A DNA stretch of 37,834 nt, from assembly GCA_016209525.1 (NCBI GenBank), contig JACQWK010000636.1:1-37834 (forward strand), given 5' to 3'. A model generated the notes under the pieces. That model was given only the letters and a program-made list of their open reading frames with translations, did not search any database and was not told where the DNA came from. Source of the stretch: Verrucomicrobiota bacterium (GTDB lineage Bacteria; Verrucomicrobiota; Verrucomicrobiia; Limisphaerales; SIBE01). The translations under genes and the position numbers were made by a program. How positions within the stretch are numbered: position 1 is the first letter of the stretch; every line of letters begins with the position of its first letter. Below, piece by piece: positions 10,215 to 17,933 of the stretch.

Positions 10215-11018
10215 ATGAGCCGTGTTCAACAACAGAACCGCCAGGCCTGGGATGACCGGGCGCGCCGGGGTGCTTGGTACACCGAGACCGCCACCGAGCG
10301 ACATTTCAAGAACCCGCTCGCAGTCATCGATCAATGCGGCTGGCTCGGAGGCGATGTCACGGGCCAGCGGGTGCTGTGCCTGGCGGCGGGTGGCGGCAAG
10401 CAAAGCGCGCTCTACGCGGCGGCGGGCGCGATGGTTACCGTGGTCGATATCAGCCCGGAAATGCTTAGGTTGGATCGACAAGTTGCCATCGAACGCCGAT
10501 TGCGGATTCAAACGGTGGAAGCGTCCATGGACGACTTGTCGGCCTTGGAGCCGGCCAGTTTCGAAATCGTGGTTCAACCCGTGAGCACGTGCTACGTGCC
10601 GGACGTCGAAGCAGTGTACCGCCAAGTGGCCCGCGTCACCACGCCGGGAGGGCTGTACATCAGCCAGCATAAACAGCCGGTCAGCTTGCAGGCGGACGTT
10701 GTGCCTTCGTCTCGCGGATATGGGCTCAACGAACCTTATCACCGCAGCGGTCCGCTTCCGCCGGTGGCTGCGGGCACGCCGCATCGCGAATCCGAGACGT
10801 TGGAATTCTTGCATCGCTGGGAAAATCTGCTCGGCGGTTTGTGCAGGAGCGGTTTTGTCATCGAAGACGTGGCGGAACCTCGGCATGCAAATCCAAAGGC
10901 CGAGCCGGGAACATTTGGACATCGAAGCTGCTTCGTCCCGCCGTACATCAAGATCAAAGCGCGCCGGAAGCATGACACCCCGACCGAATCATTGGGCAGG
11001 AGAATCTGGACCCCGTGA
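10215..11018 (+). CDS. Class I SAM-dependent methyltransferase
   Basis: The 267-residue product has the Rossmann-fold SAM-binding signature of class I methyltransferases: VLCLAAGGGKQSALYAAAGA (about residues 53-72) as motif I, VVDISPEMLRLD as the acidic strand-2 loop, and a motif around 110-150 ending in VARVTTPGGLY. The AxGGGxQ form of motif I and the HKQPVSLQ segment following the core recall methyltransferases of the UbiE/Methyltransf_11 group. The substrate cannot be inferred. The protein starts soon after a dense hairpin array and ends 136 bases before the uracil-DNA glycosylase gene; the two may be cotranscribed but are not coupled. Start chosen at the ATG at 10215 because the preceding reading frame is repeat sequence. 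Confidence 0.88.
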   Translation: MSRVQQQNRQAWDDRARRGAWYTETATERHFKNPLAVIDQCGWLGGDVTGQRVLCLAAGGGKQSALYAAAGAMVTVVDISPEMLRLDRQVAIERRLRIQTVEASMDDLSALEPASFEIVVQPVSTCYVPDVEAVYRQVARVTTPGGLYISQHKQPVSLQADVVPSSRGYGLNEPYHRSGPLPPVAAGTPHRESETLEFLHRWENLLGGLCRSGFVIEDVAEPRHANPKAEPGTFGHRSCFVPPYIKIKARRKHDTPTESLGRRIWTP

Positions 11019-11109
11019 GCCACCGGCCCGATCGTTAAGGTCCGTTCAAAATCAAGTTCCGAGCCGCTGGCGCACTTCACCACCCGGCATCCAGCGTCTG
11101 GGCCACGAC

Positions 11110-11137
11110 AAATCCGAAGCTCGAAATCCGAAATTCG
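11110..11137 (+). repeat. Heptamer micro-tandem repeat in the UDG leader
   Basis: Four contiguous 7-base units (AAATCCG, AAGCTCG, AAATCCG, AAATTCG) end 17 bases before the start codon at 11155 and are followed by AAACAAATTC. The array therefore occupies the place of the leader and ribosome-binding region; no Shine-Dalgarno sequence is seen. Same family as 9209-9243 and 26198-26225. Confidence 0.8.
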
Positions 11138-11154
11138 AAACAAATTCAACATCC

Positions 11155-11805
11155 ATGAGCACACTGGAGTTGCTCGAACGACACGTAGAACAGCTCAGCG
11201 CCTGTCGCCGTTGCCACCAGATGCATCGGCCCGTGGTCACGTGCGGCGCCGTGGTCAGCCAAGTCCTGCTAGTCGGCCAAGCGCCCGGCGACAAAGAGCC
11301 GGTCCTCGGCAGGCCTTTTGCCTGGACGGCGGGCCGCACGCTCTTTCGTTGGTTTGCAGATGCCGCCGGGATGACCGAGGCTCAGTTCCGTGCCTCGATT
11401 TACATGGCGGCGGTCTGCCGCTGCTTTCCTGGGAAGAAACCTTCGGGAGGCGATCGAGTACCGTCCCCGGAGGAAGTGCGCAATTGTTCGACCTGGCTGA
11501 TGAACGAACTGGAGATTCTGCGTCCGCGGTTGGTGATCCCAGTCGGGAAACTGGCCATCGAACAATTCCTTGCGATGCGAGGGTTGGACCAAATCATCGG
11601 CCGTAAATTCGTGGTAAGCTGCGCTGAGCACACGTTTGATTTGATCCCATTGCCGCATCCGTCCGGAGCGTCACCGTGGCACCGCATCGAGCCCGGGAAG
11701 ACCCTGCTGGCGAAAGCGCTCGGGTTGATCGCGAATCATCCGGCGTTCCCGAGATCGATGGGAGGAAGTACCCCCCGACAAATGAGCGCATGCGAAATGA
11801 GATGA
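11155..11805 (+). CDS. Uracil-DNA glycosylase family protein with probable 4Fe-4S cluster
   Basis: The enzyme would excise uracil (or a related damaged base) from DNA. The 216-residue product has the family signature GQAPGDKEPVLGRPFAWTAG (residues 41-60), a motif resembling the family-4 GEAPG..E..G.PF loop, and a C-terminal HPSGASPWH motif (about 168-176) equivalent to the substrate-clamping HPS loop. Cysteines 17, 20, 88 or 90, and 111 follow the CxxC...C...C spacing of the iron-sulfur-containing family 4 and 5 enzymes. The catalytic residue after GQAPG is Asp46, so its exact subfamily is uncertain. Start chosen at ATG 11155: the open frame extends upstream, but that part is the methyltransferase in another frame plus a repeat array. 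It converges on the AlkA gene. Confidence 0.87.
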   Translation: MSTLELLERHVEQLSACRRCHQMHRPVVTCGAVVSQVLLVGQAPGDKEPVLGRPFAWTAGRTLFRWFADAAGMTEAQFRASIYMAAVCRCFPGKKPSGGDRVPSPEEVRNCSTWLMNELEILRPRLVIPVGKLAIEQFLAMRGLDQIIGRKFVVSCAEHTFDLIPLPHPSGASPWHRIEPGKTLLAKALGLIANHPAFPRSMGGSTPRQMSACEMR

Positions 11806-11833
11806 CTGGTCGAGGGAGACACCTGACAGTTGA

Positions 11834-11929
11834 GAATGACGAAGGACCAAGGCCGAATCACCAAAGAACGACGAATGGCGAATGACTGAAGTGATTCCTT
11901 CGTCATTCGTGCTTCGGCATTCGTCCTTG
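11834..11929. repeat. Period-7 foldback (GAATGAC family) between convergent genes
   Basis: The left side reads in 7-base steps (GAATGAC, GAAGGAC, CAAGGCC, GAATCAC ... GAATGGC, GAATGAC, 11834-11886). The right side, read on the minus strand from 11929 to 11897, gives CAAGGAC, GAATGCC, GAAGCAC, GAATGAC, GAAGG. The two sides are therefore related inverted arrays of one unit. It lies between the stops of the UDG gene (11805) and alkA (11963) and may act as a bidirectional terminator, though no T-run follows. Confidence 0.75.
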
Positions 11930-11962
11930 CCCCCCTTCGATTCTGGCTCCGCCGCGTGGCGT

Positions 11963-12616
11963 CTATCTTCGGCTGGATGGTTTTGGCTCAGTCGGTTTTT
12001 CGCGGAGTTCGAGGCTTCGCCAGCAGTACCAGCTCCCGAGAGTCGCAAAGGGACGCCAGGGCTGCGCGATTTCGTGGCTGGTCTCCCTATCCGGCAATTC
12101 CGCCAGGCCGTAGAGATTTCGGAGCGCTGCACGCACGCCCAGGTCTTGGTGAGGGAATACGTTCAAGCGGCCGAGGCAGAAGATGAGAAACATCTGTGCG
12201 GTCCAGAGTCCGATGCCTTTGACCCGGACCAACTCGGTAATCACTTCTTCATCGGGCCGTCGCGCGAGCTTCGTCAACTGGACCTGTCCATCCAGGATCT
12301 TCTGGGACAGGTCGCGCAAATAGGCGGCTTTTTGTGGCGACAAGCCTGCGGATCGCATTTGAACCGGAGTCAACCGGGCGAGATTTTCCGGGGTGACACG
12401 CCTGGGCGCCAAGTGGCGCTGCAAACGTCGATGGATTGAGCGCGCCGCGTGTCCCGAGATCTGCTGGGCAATAATCGAGCGAACGAGCGACTGGAAGCGG
12501 TTCCGCTGGACCCGCAGTCGAAACGGCCCAACCCGCTCAATCAACTCGCTCATGATTGGATCGGCCGCGCGCAGGTGGCGGAGGCCGCATTCGATTTGCG
12601 CCGGAGGGAAGCTCAT
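11963..12616 (-). CDS. alkA: DNA-3-methyladenine glycosylase II (AlkA-type, HhH-GPD)
   Basis: The enzyme removes alkylated purines such as 3-methyladenine from DNA. The 217-residue product has the helix-hairpin-helix RVKGIGLWTA (131-140), followed by the GPD region with the catalytic aspartate in FPHQDLGVRAAL (Asp158), as in AlkA/MAG proteins. SLVRSIIAQQISGHAA (43-58) is the conserved helix that inserts near the damaged base. It lacks the extra N-terminal domain of E. coli AlkA (282 residues), like the compact yeast-MAG type. ATG 12616 is chosen since the upstream extension of this frame overlaps the TPR gene; a GTG at 12625 overlapping the TPR stop (GTGA) is an alternative start. Only five bases separate it from the upstream TPR stop, so the pair is an operon. 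Confidence 0.93.
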   Translation of the reverse strand: MSFPPAQIECGLRHLRAADPIMSELIERVGPFRLRVQRNRFQSLVRSIIAQQISGHAARSIHRRLQRHLAPRRVTPENLARLTPVQMRSAGLSPQKAAYLRDLSQKILDGQVQLTKLARRPDEEVITELVRVKGIGLWTAQMFLIFCLGRLNVFPHQDLGVRAALRNLYGLAELPDRETSHEIAQPWRPFATLGSWYCWRSLELREKPTEPKPSSRR

Positions 12617-12621
12617 GCCGT

Positions 12622-13125
12622 TCACCAACTCTTGATCTCCATCCACAACGGCTTGAGATCCGGGTCGGAGAGCGCCATCAGCTTGATGCTGGATTTGTCG
12701 CCGGCTTCCAGCGCTCGGCGGAGCCAGTCGCGCGCATCGTCCAGTCGTCCCATTTGGCAGGCATAGCAGGAAAGGTTGTAGGGAATAGTCGGCTCTTTCG
12801 GAAACTGATCTGCTGCGGGGAGCAAGGCGTCCCAAGCCGCTTGCAGGCCGCCGTCCGGAACCCGGCGCAAGGCGTAGGCTTGCTGGAGCCACCCAAACGA
12901 ACGGTCCGGATCTGCTTGAATCAGGCTGCGAGCCACTTCCAGCGCCGCTTTCCAATTCTGTTCGGTGGATTCGATCAGCCAATTCGCCTCCAGGACGTCG
13001 CGATGGCTTCGGAACGCCGGGGCGATCTTGGCCAACTCGGCTCGCGCTTCCTTACAATCCCCCAACTCGACCCAGCCCACGGCCGCGGACAGATGATGGG
13101 TATCGGGAGGTTCCAGATTCGTCAT
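12622..13125 (-). CDS. Tetratricopeptide-like protein
   Basis: The 167-residue product consists of helical repeats with TPR-like spacing: LSAAVGWVELGDCKEARAEL, then VLEANWLIESTEQNWKAALEVA, SFGWLQQAYALRR, and PYNLSCYACQMGRLDDARDW, where the W/L/G/Y/A/P positions match TPR consensus. No signal peptide is seen, so it is probably cytoplasmic. The C terminus (LMALSDPDLKPLWMEI) is the usual final helix of short TPR proteins of this type. Start chosen at ATG 13125, preceded by GTAGGGGC; an upstream ATG in frame at 13335 would translate through a 65-base palindromic repeat and is unlikely. It lies directly upstream of alkA and is probably cotranscribed; a functional link to repair is not evident. Confidence 0.85.
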   Translation of the reverse strand: MTNLEPPDTHHLSAAVGWVELGDCKEARAELAKIAPAFRSHRDVLEANWLIESTEQNWKAALEVARSLIQADPDRSFGWLQQAYALRRVPDGGLQAAWDALLPAADQFPKEPTIPYNLSCYACQMGRLDDARDWLRRALEAGDKSSIKLMALSDPDLKPLWMEIKSW

Positions 13126-13217
13126 GGCCCCTACATTAATGTCACCTGGAAATGCAGACAAGCGGCATGGCCGGCCGCACAGCAGTTCTCTCTTTGGGAA
13201 TGGGAGCGGCTCGTGGT

Positions 13218-13282
13218 CGTAAGGCGGACACTCTTGTCCACACTTTTGCGAGGAAATTGCGGACAGGAGTGTCCGCGTTACG
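13218..13282. repeat. 65-base palindromic repeat, copy 1
   Basis: The element begins CGTAAGGCGGACACTC and ends GAGTGTCCGCGTTACG, forming a long stem with a small internal hairpin GCGGACA/TGTCCGC near the right end. Copy 2 at 35117-35181 has exactly the same length and the same ends, with differences concentrated in the centre. A right-half relative lies inside coding sequence at 25121-25145. Confidence 0.85.
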
Positions 13283-13376
13283 GCCAAATGAAATTGCTGT
13301 CGGCAGGAGACACGCCCTCTGCGGCCGTCAGCCAACGGTCGATCGAAGCTTCCTCACAGATGCGAGGCACACGCCG

Positions 13377-14201
13377 TCATGCGACACACTTTTGCCCGTA
13401 GTTGATGCTCATGATGCCGCCCAAGAAGTTGACCACGCGGACGTCGGAGAAGTGCATACGCTGCATCAGGTCGGCGATGCCGCGCTGCGCCGGATAGTGC
13501 AGGAGAGATTCCAGAATGTAGGCGTAGGTTTGGGAATCGCCGCAAAACAACCGGCCGAACCAAGGCACGCACCATCGAAGATAGGCAAAGTAGATCTTTC
13601 TCCATGCCGCATGGTCCGGCTTTCCGAAATCCAGAATCAACAATCGACCGCCTGGCTTTAAAACCCGCCGCATCTCCTCCAGACCGGCCTGGGGATCTTC
13701 CAGATTCCTTAAGCCATAACCTATGGTCACGACGTCAAACTCCGAGTCACGGAATGGAATACCCAGCGCGTCTCCGCGAATCCATAGGACCGGCGCAGCG
13801 CGATCAGTCCTTCGCGCGTGAACCTGGAGCGTGCGAGCGTCAACCGAGTCGGCGCTCATCGCAAGTCCTCGTTCGTTTGGAAGGCTGTCGCCGGCTTTCG
13901 AGCCTGGTGTCTTTGTCCTCCTCCGCGCGATGGTCAACATCGCGAGGCTAAAGTCCAAACCCACAACCATGGCCCCCGACTCCGCCAGACTGAGCGCCAG
14001 ATCGCCGGTCCCGCAACAAATGTCCAGAGCCCGTTCGCCTTTTTGCAGGCGCGCCAACTCGACGACCTGGCGCTTCCAGCGGCGATGCAGGCCAAAGCTC
14101 TGCAAATCATTGATCAAATCATAGCGATGGGCGATGGCTTCGAAGAGCTCCCGCACCTTTCTTGCCCGTTCCCCGCCTGCCGCGTAAAACCTGTTGGCCA
14201 T
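13377..14201 (-). CDS. menG/ubiE: Demethylmenaquinone/ubiquinone-type methyltransferase MenG/UbiE
   Basis: The enzyme performs the C-methylation that completes menaquinone (or ubiquinone). The 274-residue product opens with VRELFEAIAHRYDLINDLQSFGLHRRWKRQ, characteristic of UbiE, then motif I LDICCGTGDLALSLA (59-73), GLDFSLAML, GDALGIPFRDSEFDVVTIGYGLRN (143-166) and RVLKPGGRLLILDFGKP. The C terminus YILESLLHYPAQRG and NFLGGIMSINYG match the family. Members usually have about 230-250 residues; here about 44 extra residues (about 95-138) separate the SAM-binding half from GDALGIPF. That insert is rich in Arg, Ser and Asp and resembles no motif of the family. The ATG at 14201 gives the expected N terminus. 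It is followed downstream by a palindromic repeat. Confidence 0.93.
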   Translation of the reverse strand: MANRFYAAGGERARKVRELFEAIAHRYDLINDLQSFGLHRRWKRQVVELARLQKGERALDICCGTGDLALSLAESGAMVVGLDFSLAMLTIARRRTKTPGSKAGDSLPNERGLAMSADSVDARTLQVHARRTDRAAPVLWIRGDALGIPFRDSEFDVVTIGYGLRNLEDPQAGLEEMRRVLKPGGRLLILDFGKPDHAAWRKIYFAYLRWCVPWFGRLFCGDSQTYAYILESLLHYPAQRGIADLMQRMHFSDVRVVNFLGGIMSINYGQKCVA

Positions 14202-14398
14202 CGCGGCTGGAGGCTATCACAGAAAGCCAGGAGTTTCCAGCAGCTCAGGCACCACCGCGAGCCAAAGTGTAAACGCGCGGAAAAGGTGCACGGCCATTTT
14301 TCCCACGCCCACAGTCCCAGGCCGCAGAGCATAGCCCACAGCGTGAGCCGTGCGGCCGTTTGACAGACAAAGGGACAGTTGCCGTAACTCCTCTGACC

Positions 14399-17300
14399 TC
14401 AATTCGCGGTCAGGAATTTCAGGAGCTCCAATCGTTCCCGATCGTTTAGCGACTCCAACAGCCCTTCGGGCATCAGCGACTTCTCGCTCGAATTGCGTCT
14501 CGCGATTTCAGTCTTGCTGACGACGATTGCCTCCGTGGTGGTCCGGATGGTCAACGCGCCCGGTGTCTCGCTGACCACAAGGCCCGAGATCACGTCTCCC
14601 TTCTTGGTCTCTAGGGTCGTCCCTTGGAAATCAGCGCCCACGACAGCGTCCGGATCGATCAAGTTCTCCAGGAAGTAGCGGATGCCGTTCTTCCCAGCCC
14701 CGGTCAATTCCGGGCCGACGCGCGTGCCTTCGCCGCCAAGCGCGTGGCACTGTGCGCACAGCTTTAGGAAATGCTGGCGGCCTGCGCCAGCGTCATAGGC
14801 CCAAAGAGGGGCTTCATGAAAGACCTTTTCCAGCCGCTCGATCTGAGCTTGTTTCTCCCCCGGGCTCGGCTGGATCTTGCCCCAGGCCGCAGCAACGCGT
14901 CTTTCCACTTCCGCGTTCTTGAGTTGCATCAGTTGTCGAATGGTGAAAGCGCTTAACTGGTCGCGCTTCAGGCGTCCCGACGCCACAGCATCCAGCAGCG
15001 CCAGAGCCGACGGCGCCCGGCTCGCCAGGGTGTTCAAAGCGGCGGCGCGGTCCGCGACGGAGAATTCGTCGAAACGCCTCAAGAGCGCTTCCACAATTTC
15101 CGGGGCGTCGAAGCGGGCCAGCAGACCGATCGTCTGCGGCCGGAAAGCCCGATCGTCCAACAGTTGAAGAAAGACGGGCAGCGACGACCGGTCCCGGGCG
15201 CGGCTGAGCACGGCGAAAGCGTGCCGGCGGGCCTCGTCGTCCGCATTGACGCCGGCCAGAATTTCGCGCAGGCGCGGGAACCTGGAATCGTCGCCAAACG
15301 CGGCAGCCAGCCGCTCGGCCTGTCGGCGTACCCGTGGATCGCCGCTGGCGTATAGCTTCGGCGCGAGGGATCGCCACGCTGCCGGCATCGGCGCGTTGGG
15401 TTGTGATTCCAGGGCCAGCGCGATACCGGCCAGCCGTCTGCGCAACGATTCGCCCTCAATGGTGTCGAGCGAGGCCACGACGCGATTCAACGTTTCGCCC
15501 CCCAATTTCGCCGCATACCAGTAAATAAAATCGGCAATCTGCGGGAGCTGCGTCAGTCTGGCCACCGCGAAGGCGCGGTCAATGGGTGAATTGCGATCGT
15601 CGCTGCCGGCGCGATCAGGCCGAGCCGGCGTGAACGCCACCATTCGATGATTCACCTCGGCGGGTCCGGCCATGCGTTGCGCCAACCCGTGCCAAACCAG
15701 CAGCGGCAGGTTCCGGTCGTCTCGATCTTCGCGGTGCCGCGCCAGGGCTTCGACGATTTTCCATGCGGAATTCTCCCCAACTCGCTGAATGGCCGAAGCC
15801 AGATAACGGCGAACCACGGGAGAGGAATCCTCTTTTGCCAGCCGGACCAACTCACGCTCGACGACCGGCTTCATTTCGCGATCCGTCCAAAGTTGAACCG
15901 TCCAGGCGCGCGCATACTCGTCGGGGTCCGCCCAGGTGCGTTTAGTGAGTTCGACTGAGAATCCGCCGACCGCATTGGCGGCCCACAGGCCTCGCAGCCG
16001 CCGTGCCGGTGACGGATCGGTCGTGGCCATTTCCACGATCCGTGTCATGGCTTTCGGATCGATCGAGGGACCGTTGGGATCCCGAATCGAATTCGCATGA
16101 CGTTCGTGCAGCAACCGCTGCGCGGTTCGGACGAACCACTCATTCTTGTGCGCGAGCAGTTCCGCCAATTCCAGGTCGCTCTTGACCGCCAGGTTGGCCT
16201 GCTTCGGTTTGTAAGTCGCGTCATATTGAATCCGGTAAATGCGGCCATTTCTCCGATCCCAACGCTCGGTGTTCGGATTATGGCAGTGCTGCTGATCATA
16301 CCAGTCGATCGTGTAAACGGCGCCGTCCGGGCCGTATTGCAGATCGACCGCGACGTATTTGGGATCGCTGCAGAAAAATTGGTCGCGGCCGGCGTGGACC
16401 GTGTCGAAGCCGGATCCAAGCCGGTGATTGACCTGATGATTGATCTGATGGCCGCCTAGGTTGTGTGTGAAGAGATGGCCGCGGAATTCATCCGGCCAAT
16501 TGTCTCCGAGGTAAATCATTGTGCCCACGTGGGAGTGGCCGCCGTAGATGGCGTCGCTGCCGCGTTTCCCGGCGCCGCCGGCGCCGTGTCCATAGCGCGC
16601 CGAGGCGAGCAAGTAATTGCGGAAGCCTGGAAAGTCTTCCGGCGGATTGGCGACGATGAACGGCGCGTGGTTGGCATTGGCCTGGTTCCAGTAATGTCCG
16701 CCTTGAATAACATGGGTCGTCAGCCCTCGGCCCCAAAAACTGCGGCAGTGGGTCATGAAGATTTGGCCGTGTTCATCGTAGTCGAGCCCCCACTGATTGC
16801 TGCCGCCGTGGGCGAAGACTTCGAAGGTATGATTCACCGGATGGTACCGCCACACGCCGGCGCGTAATTCGACCCGCTGCGAGTCTGGCGCGCCGGGCTT
16901 GCCAATGTGCGCGGTGTTGAATACGCCTTGATTGCCATAGAGCCAGCCGTCGGGTCCCCAGAGGAAACTGTTGAGGCATTCGTGCGTATCTTGAAACCCG
17001 AAGCCGTCCAGCAACACGTCCGGTGGACCGTCCGGAACGTCGTCGCGATTGCGGTCCGGAATAAACAACAACTCCGGCGCCGCTCCCACCCAAACGCCCC
17101 CATAGCCTACCTCGAAGCCGGACACCAGATTCAAACCCTCGGCGAACACTTTGCGAGACTCGAACTTTCCGTCGCCGTTCGCGTCTTCAAAAATGACCAT
17201 TTTGTCCAGGCCTTCGCCGGCGGGCCGTTTCGTCGGATAACTGTAGGCCTCGGCCACCCAAATGCGCCCGCGTTCGTCGAAAGCGAAGGCGACCGGCTGG

Positions 17301-17560
17301 TGGAGATCCGGTTCCGCCACGACCAACTCGGCGCGAAAGCCTTCCGGCAGGTACATCTGCGCGACCGTTTGTTCCGCCGGCGTGCGCGGCGGCGCGGGCA
17401 TCGGATTCGGTTTCAAGTGCTGGAGAACCGGGCTGGTCTTGAGCCGTTCGACCTGCGGCAAGGGCGGCTCGGCCAGCAGCAACCCAGTGGACACCATAAA
17501 GCTGAAAACGCACCAATAGTGTAATGAGATTCGTGGCAGGGGCAGCGCTCTGGATTGCAT
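14399..17560 (-). CDS. PVC-type heme-binding CxxCH protein (beta-propeller, HEAT repeats, cytochrome c)
   Basis: The 1053-residue exported protein belongs to the Planctomycetes/Verrucomicrobia family with a membrane-bound-dehydrogenase-like N-terminal domain (TIGR02604 type) and a C-terminal heme domain (TIGR02603 type). After a signal segment (about 15-33) come six-bladed propeller features (GFRAELVVAEPDL, PVAFAFDERGRIWVAEAYSYP, NGDGKFESRKVFAEGL, FLWGPDGWLYGNQG, YGPDGAVYTIDWYDQQH). Residues about 480-900 are helical HEAT-like repeats. The heme site is CAQCH near residue 936, with GEGTRVGPELTG after it and SLMPEGL as probable distal Met ligand. Substrate is unknown; the family is thought to oxidise sugars or alcohols. 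ATG 17560 is chosen over TTG 17569. Heme attachment would need the ResB/CcsA pair encoded at 4.1-7.3 kb. Positions 14202-14398 hold no convincing gene. Confidence 0.93.
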   Translation of the reverse strand: MQSRALPLPRISLHYWCVFSFMVSTGLLLAEPPLPQVERLKTSPVLQHLKPNPMPAPPRTPAEQTVAQMYLPEGFRAELVVAEPDLHQPVAFAFDERGRIWVAEAYSYPTKRPAGEGLDKMVIFEDANGDGKFESRKVFAEGLNLVSGFEVGYGGVWVGAAPELLFIPDRNRDDVPDGPPDVLLDGFGFQDTHECLNSFLWGPDGWLYGNQGVFNTAHIGKPGAPDSQRVELRAGVWRYHPVNHTFEVFAHGGSNQWGLDYDEHGQIFMTHCRSFWGRGLTTHVIQGGHYWNQANANHAPFIVANPPEDFPGFRNYLLASARYGHGAGGAGKRGSDAIYGGHSHVGTMIYLGDNWPDEFRGHLFTHNLGGHQINHQVNHRLGSGFDTVHAGRDQFFCSDPKYVAVDLQYGPDGAVYTIDWYDQQHCHNPNTERWDRRNGRIYRIQYDATYKPKQANLAVKSDLELAELLAHKNEWFVRTAQRLLHERHANSIRDPNGPSIDPKAMTRIVEMATTDPSPARRLRGLWAANAVGGFSVELTKRTWADPDEYARAWTVQLWTDREMKPVVERELVRLAKEDSSPVVRRYLASAIQRVGENSAWKIVEALARHREDRDDRNLPLLVWHGLAQRMAGPAEVNHRMVAFTPARPDRAGSDDRNSPIDRAFAVARLTQLPQIADFIYWYAAKLGGETLNRVVASLDTIEGESLRRRLAGIALALESQPNAPMPAAWRSLAPKLYASGDPRVRRQAERLAAAFGDDSRFPRLREILAGVNADDEARRHAFAVLSRARDRSSLPVFLQLLDDRAFRPQTIGLLARFDAPEIVEALLRRFDEFSVADRAAALNTLASRAPSALALLDAVASGRLKRDQLSAFTIRQLMQLKNAEVERRVAAAWGKIQPSPGEKQAQIERLEKVFHEAPLWAYDAGAGRQHFLKLCAQCHALGGEGTRVGPELTGAGKNGIRYFLENLIDPDAVVGADFQGTTLETKKGDVISGLVVSETPGALTIRTTTEAIVVSKTEIARRNSSEKSLMPEGLLESLNDRERLELLKFLTAN

Positions 17561-17623
17561 AAGTTCCAACTACCGAAGGGGCCGGCCATTGTCAAAGGCG
17601 GAAGTCCGCGCGACGTAATCGGT

Positions 17624-17778
17624 CAGTCTTGCCCGGCCATTGAGCGGTCGTTTCGTAGCGCAGCATTGCATTCTGCGGACGGCTCGAATTGCCAAGCACT
17701 CCTCAGTCTCGAACGCCTAGCCGAGTGCAACTCGGCGATCCAGCAGATTGAAAATCTGCGCTACGCCGGGCAAGACTG
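17624..17778. mobile_element. MITE-like 155-base element with 14-base terminal inverted repeats
   Basis: The ends are CAGTCTTGCCCGGC (17624-17637) and its exact complement GCCGGGCAAGACTG (17765-17778). Nested just inside are GTAGCGCAG (about 17655) and CTGCGCTAC, and the interior includes the two-hairpin repeat at 17720-17765. There is no coding capacity. The form resembles a non-autonomous miniature element or REP-type cluster; no flanking target duplication was evident. Confidence 0.6.
17720..17765. repeat. Two-hairpin repeat, copy 2
   Basis: GCCGAGTGCAACTCGGC is followed by GATCCA and GCAGATTGAAAATCTGC, then GCTACG. Compared with 9894-9938 the stems have changed in matching pairs (for example AGAG/CTCT against AGATT/AATCT) while layout and ends are kept. 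Confidence 0.75.
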
Positions 17779-17849
17779 AGGCCTGACCTCGCGACACACT
17801 CCGTCCCATGGCTGGCAATGCCGTTCCGTCTTCCGTCGAACTCTCACAC

Positions 17850-17871
17850 TTTGCAAAGTGTGAGATACCCA
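17850..17871. repeat. Perfect 22-base palindrome
   Basis: The arms CTCACACTTTG and CAAAGTGTGAG meet without a loop. It is followed at once by a duplicated ATACCCACGTTAG. It lies 63 bases before the TauE start codon, a position suitable for an operator, but no regulator is encoded nearby and it may equally be a dispersed repeat. Confidence 0.6.
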
Positions 17872-17933
17872 CGTTAGATACCCACGTTAGGCTTGCATTA
17901 CGCTGCCTTAGCCTTAGCCTCCTCCGCCCGAAC

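Larger units (their letters stand above)
17561..17933. other. Gene-free region with an inverted-repeat-bounded element and palindrome
   Basis: This space between divergent genes holds the 155-base element at 17624-17778 and the palindrome at 17850-17871, followed by two copies of ATACCCACGTTAG in direct repeat (about 17872-17897). Promoters for the heme protein (minus) and the TauE permease (plus) must lie among these repeats; I could not identify them. Confidence 0.6.

Noticed and set aside
9676..10255. Overlapping 170-180 codon frames between the Sua5 and methyltransferase genes
   Set aside because: They translate foldback repeats and have no homology that I recognise; the region is better described as repeats.
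14114..14402. Frames of 61-72 codons between the heme protein and menG genes
   Set aside because: They are short, mutually overlapping in different frames, lack ribosome-binding sites and show no known motif.
17850..17871. Operator for a regulator of the TauE gene
   Set aside because: The palindrome is suitable in form, but there is no regulator gene nearby and dispersed palindromes are common in this window, so it is kept only as a repeat.
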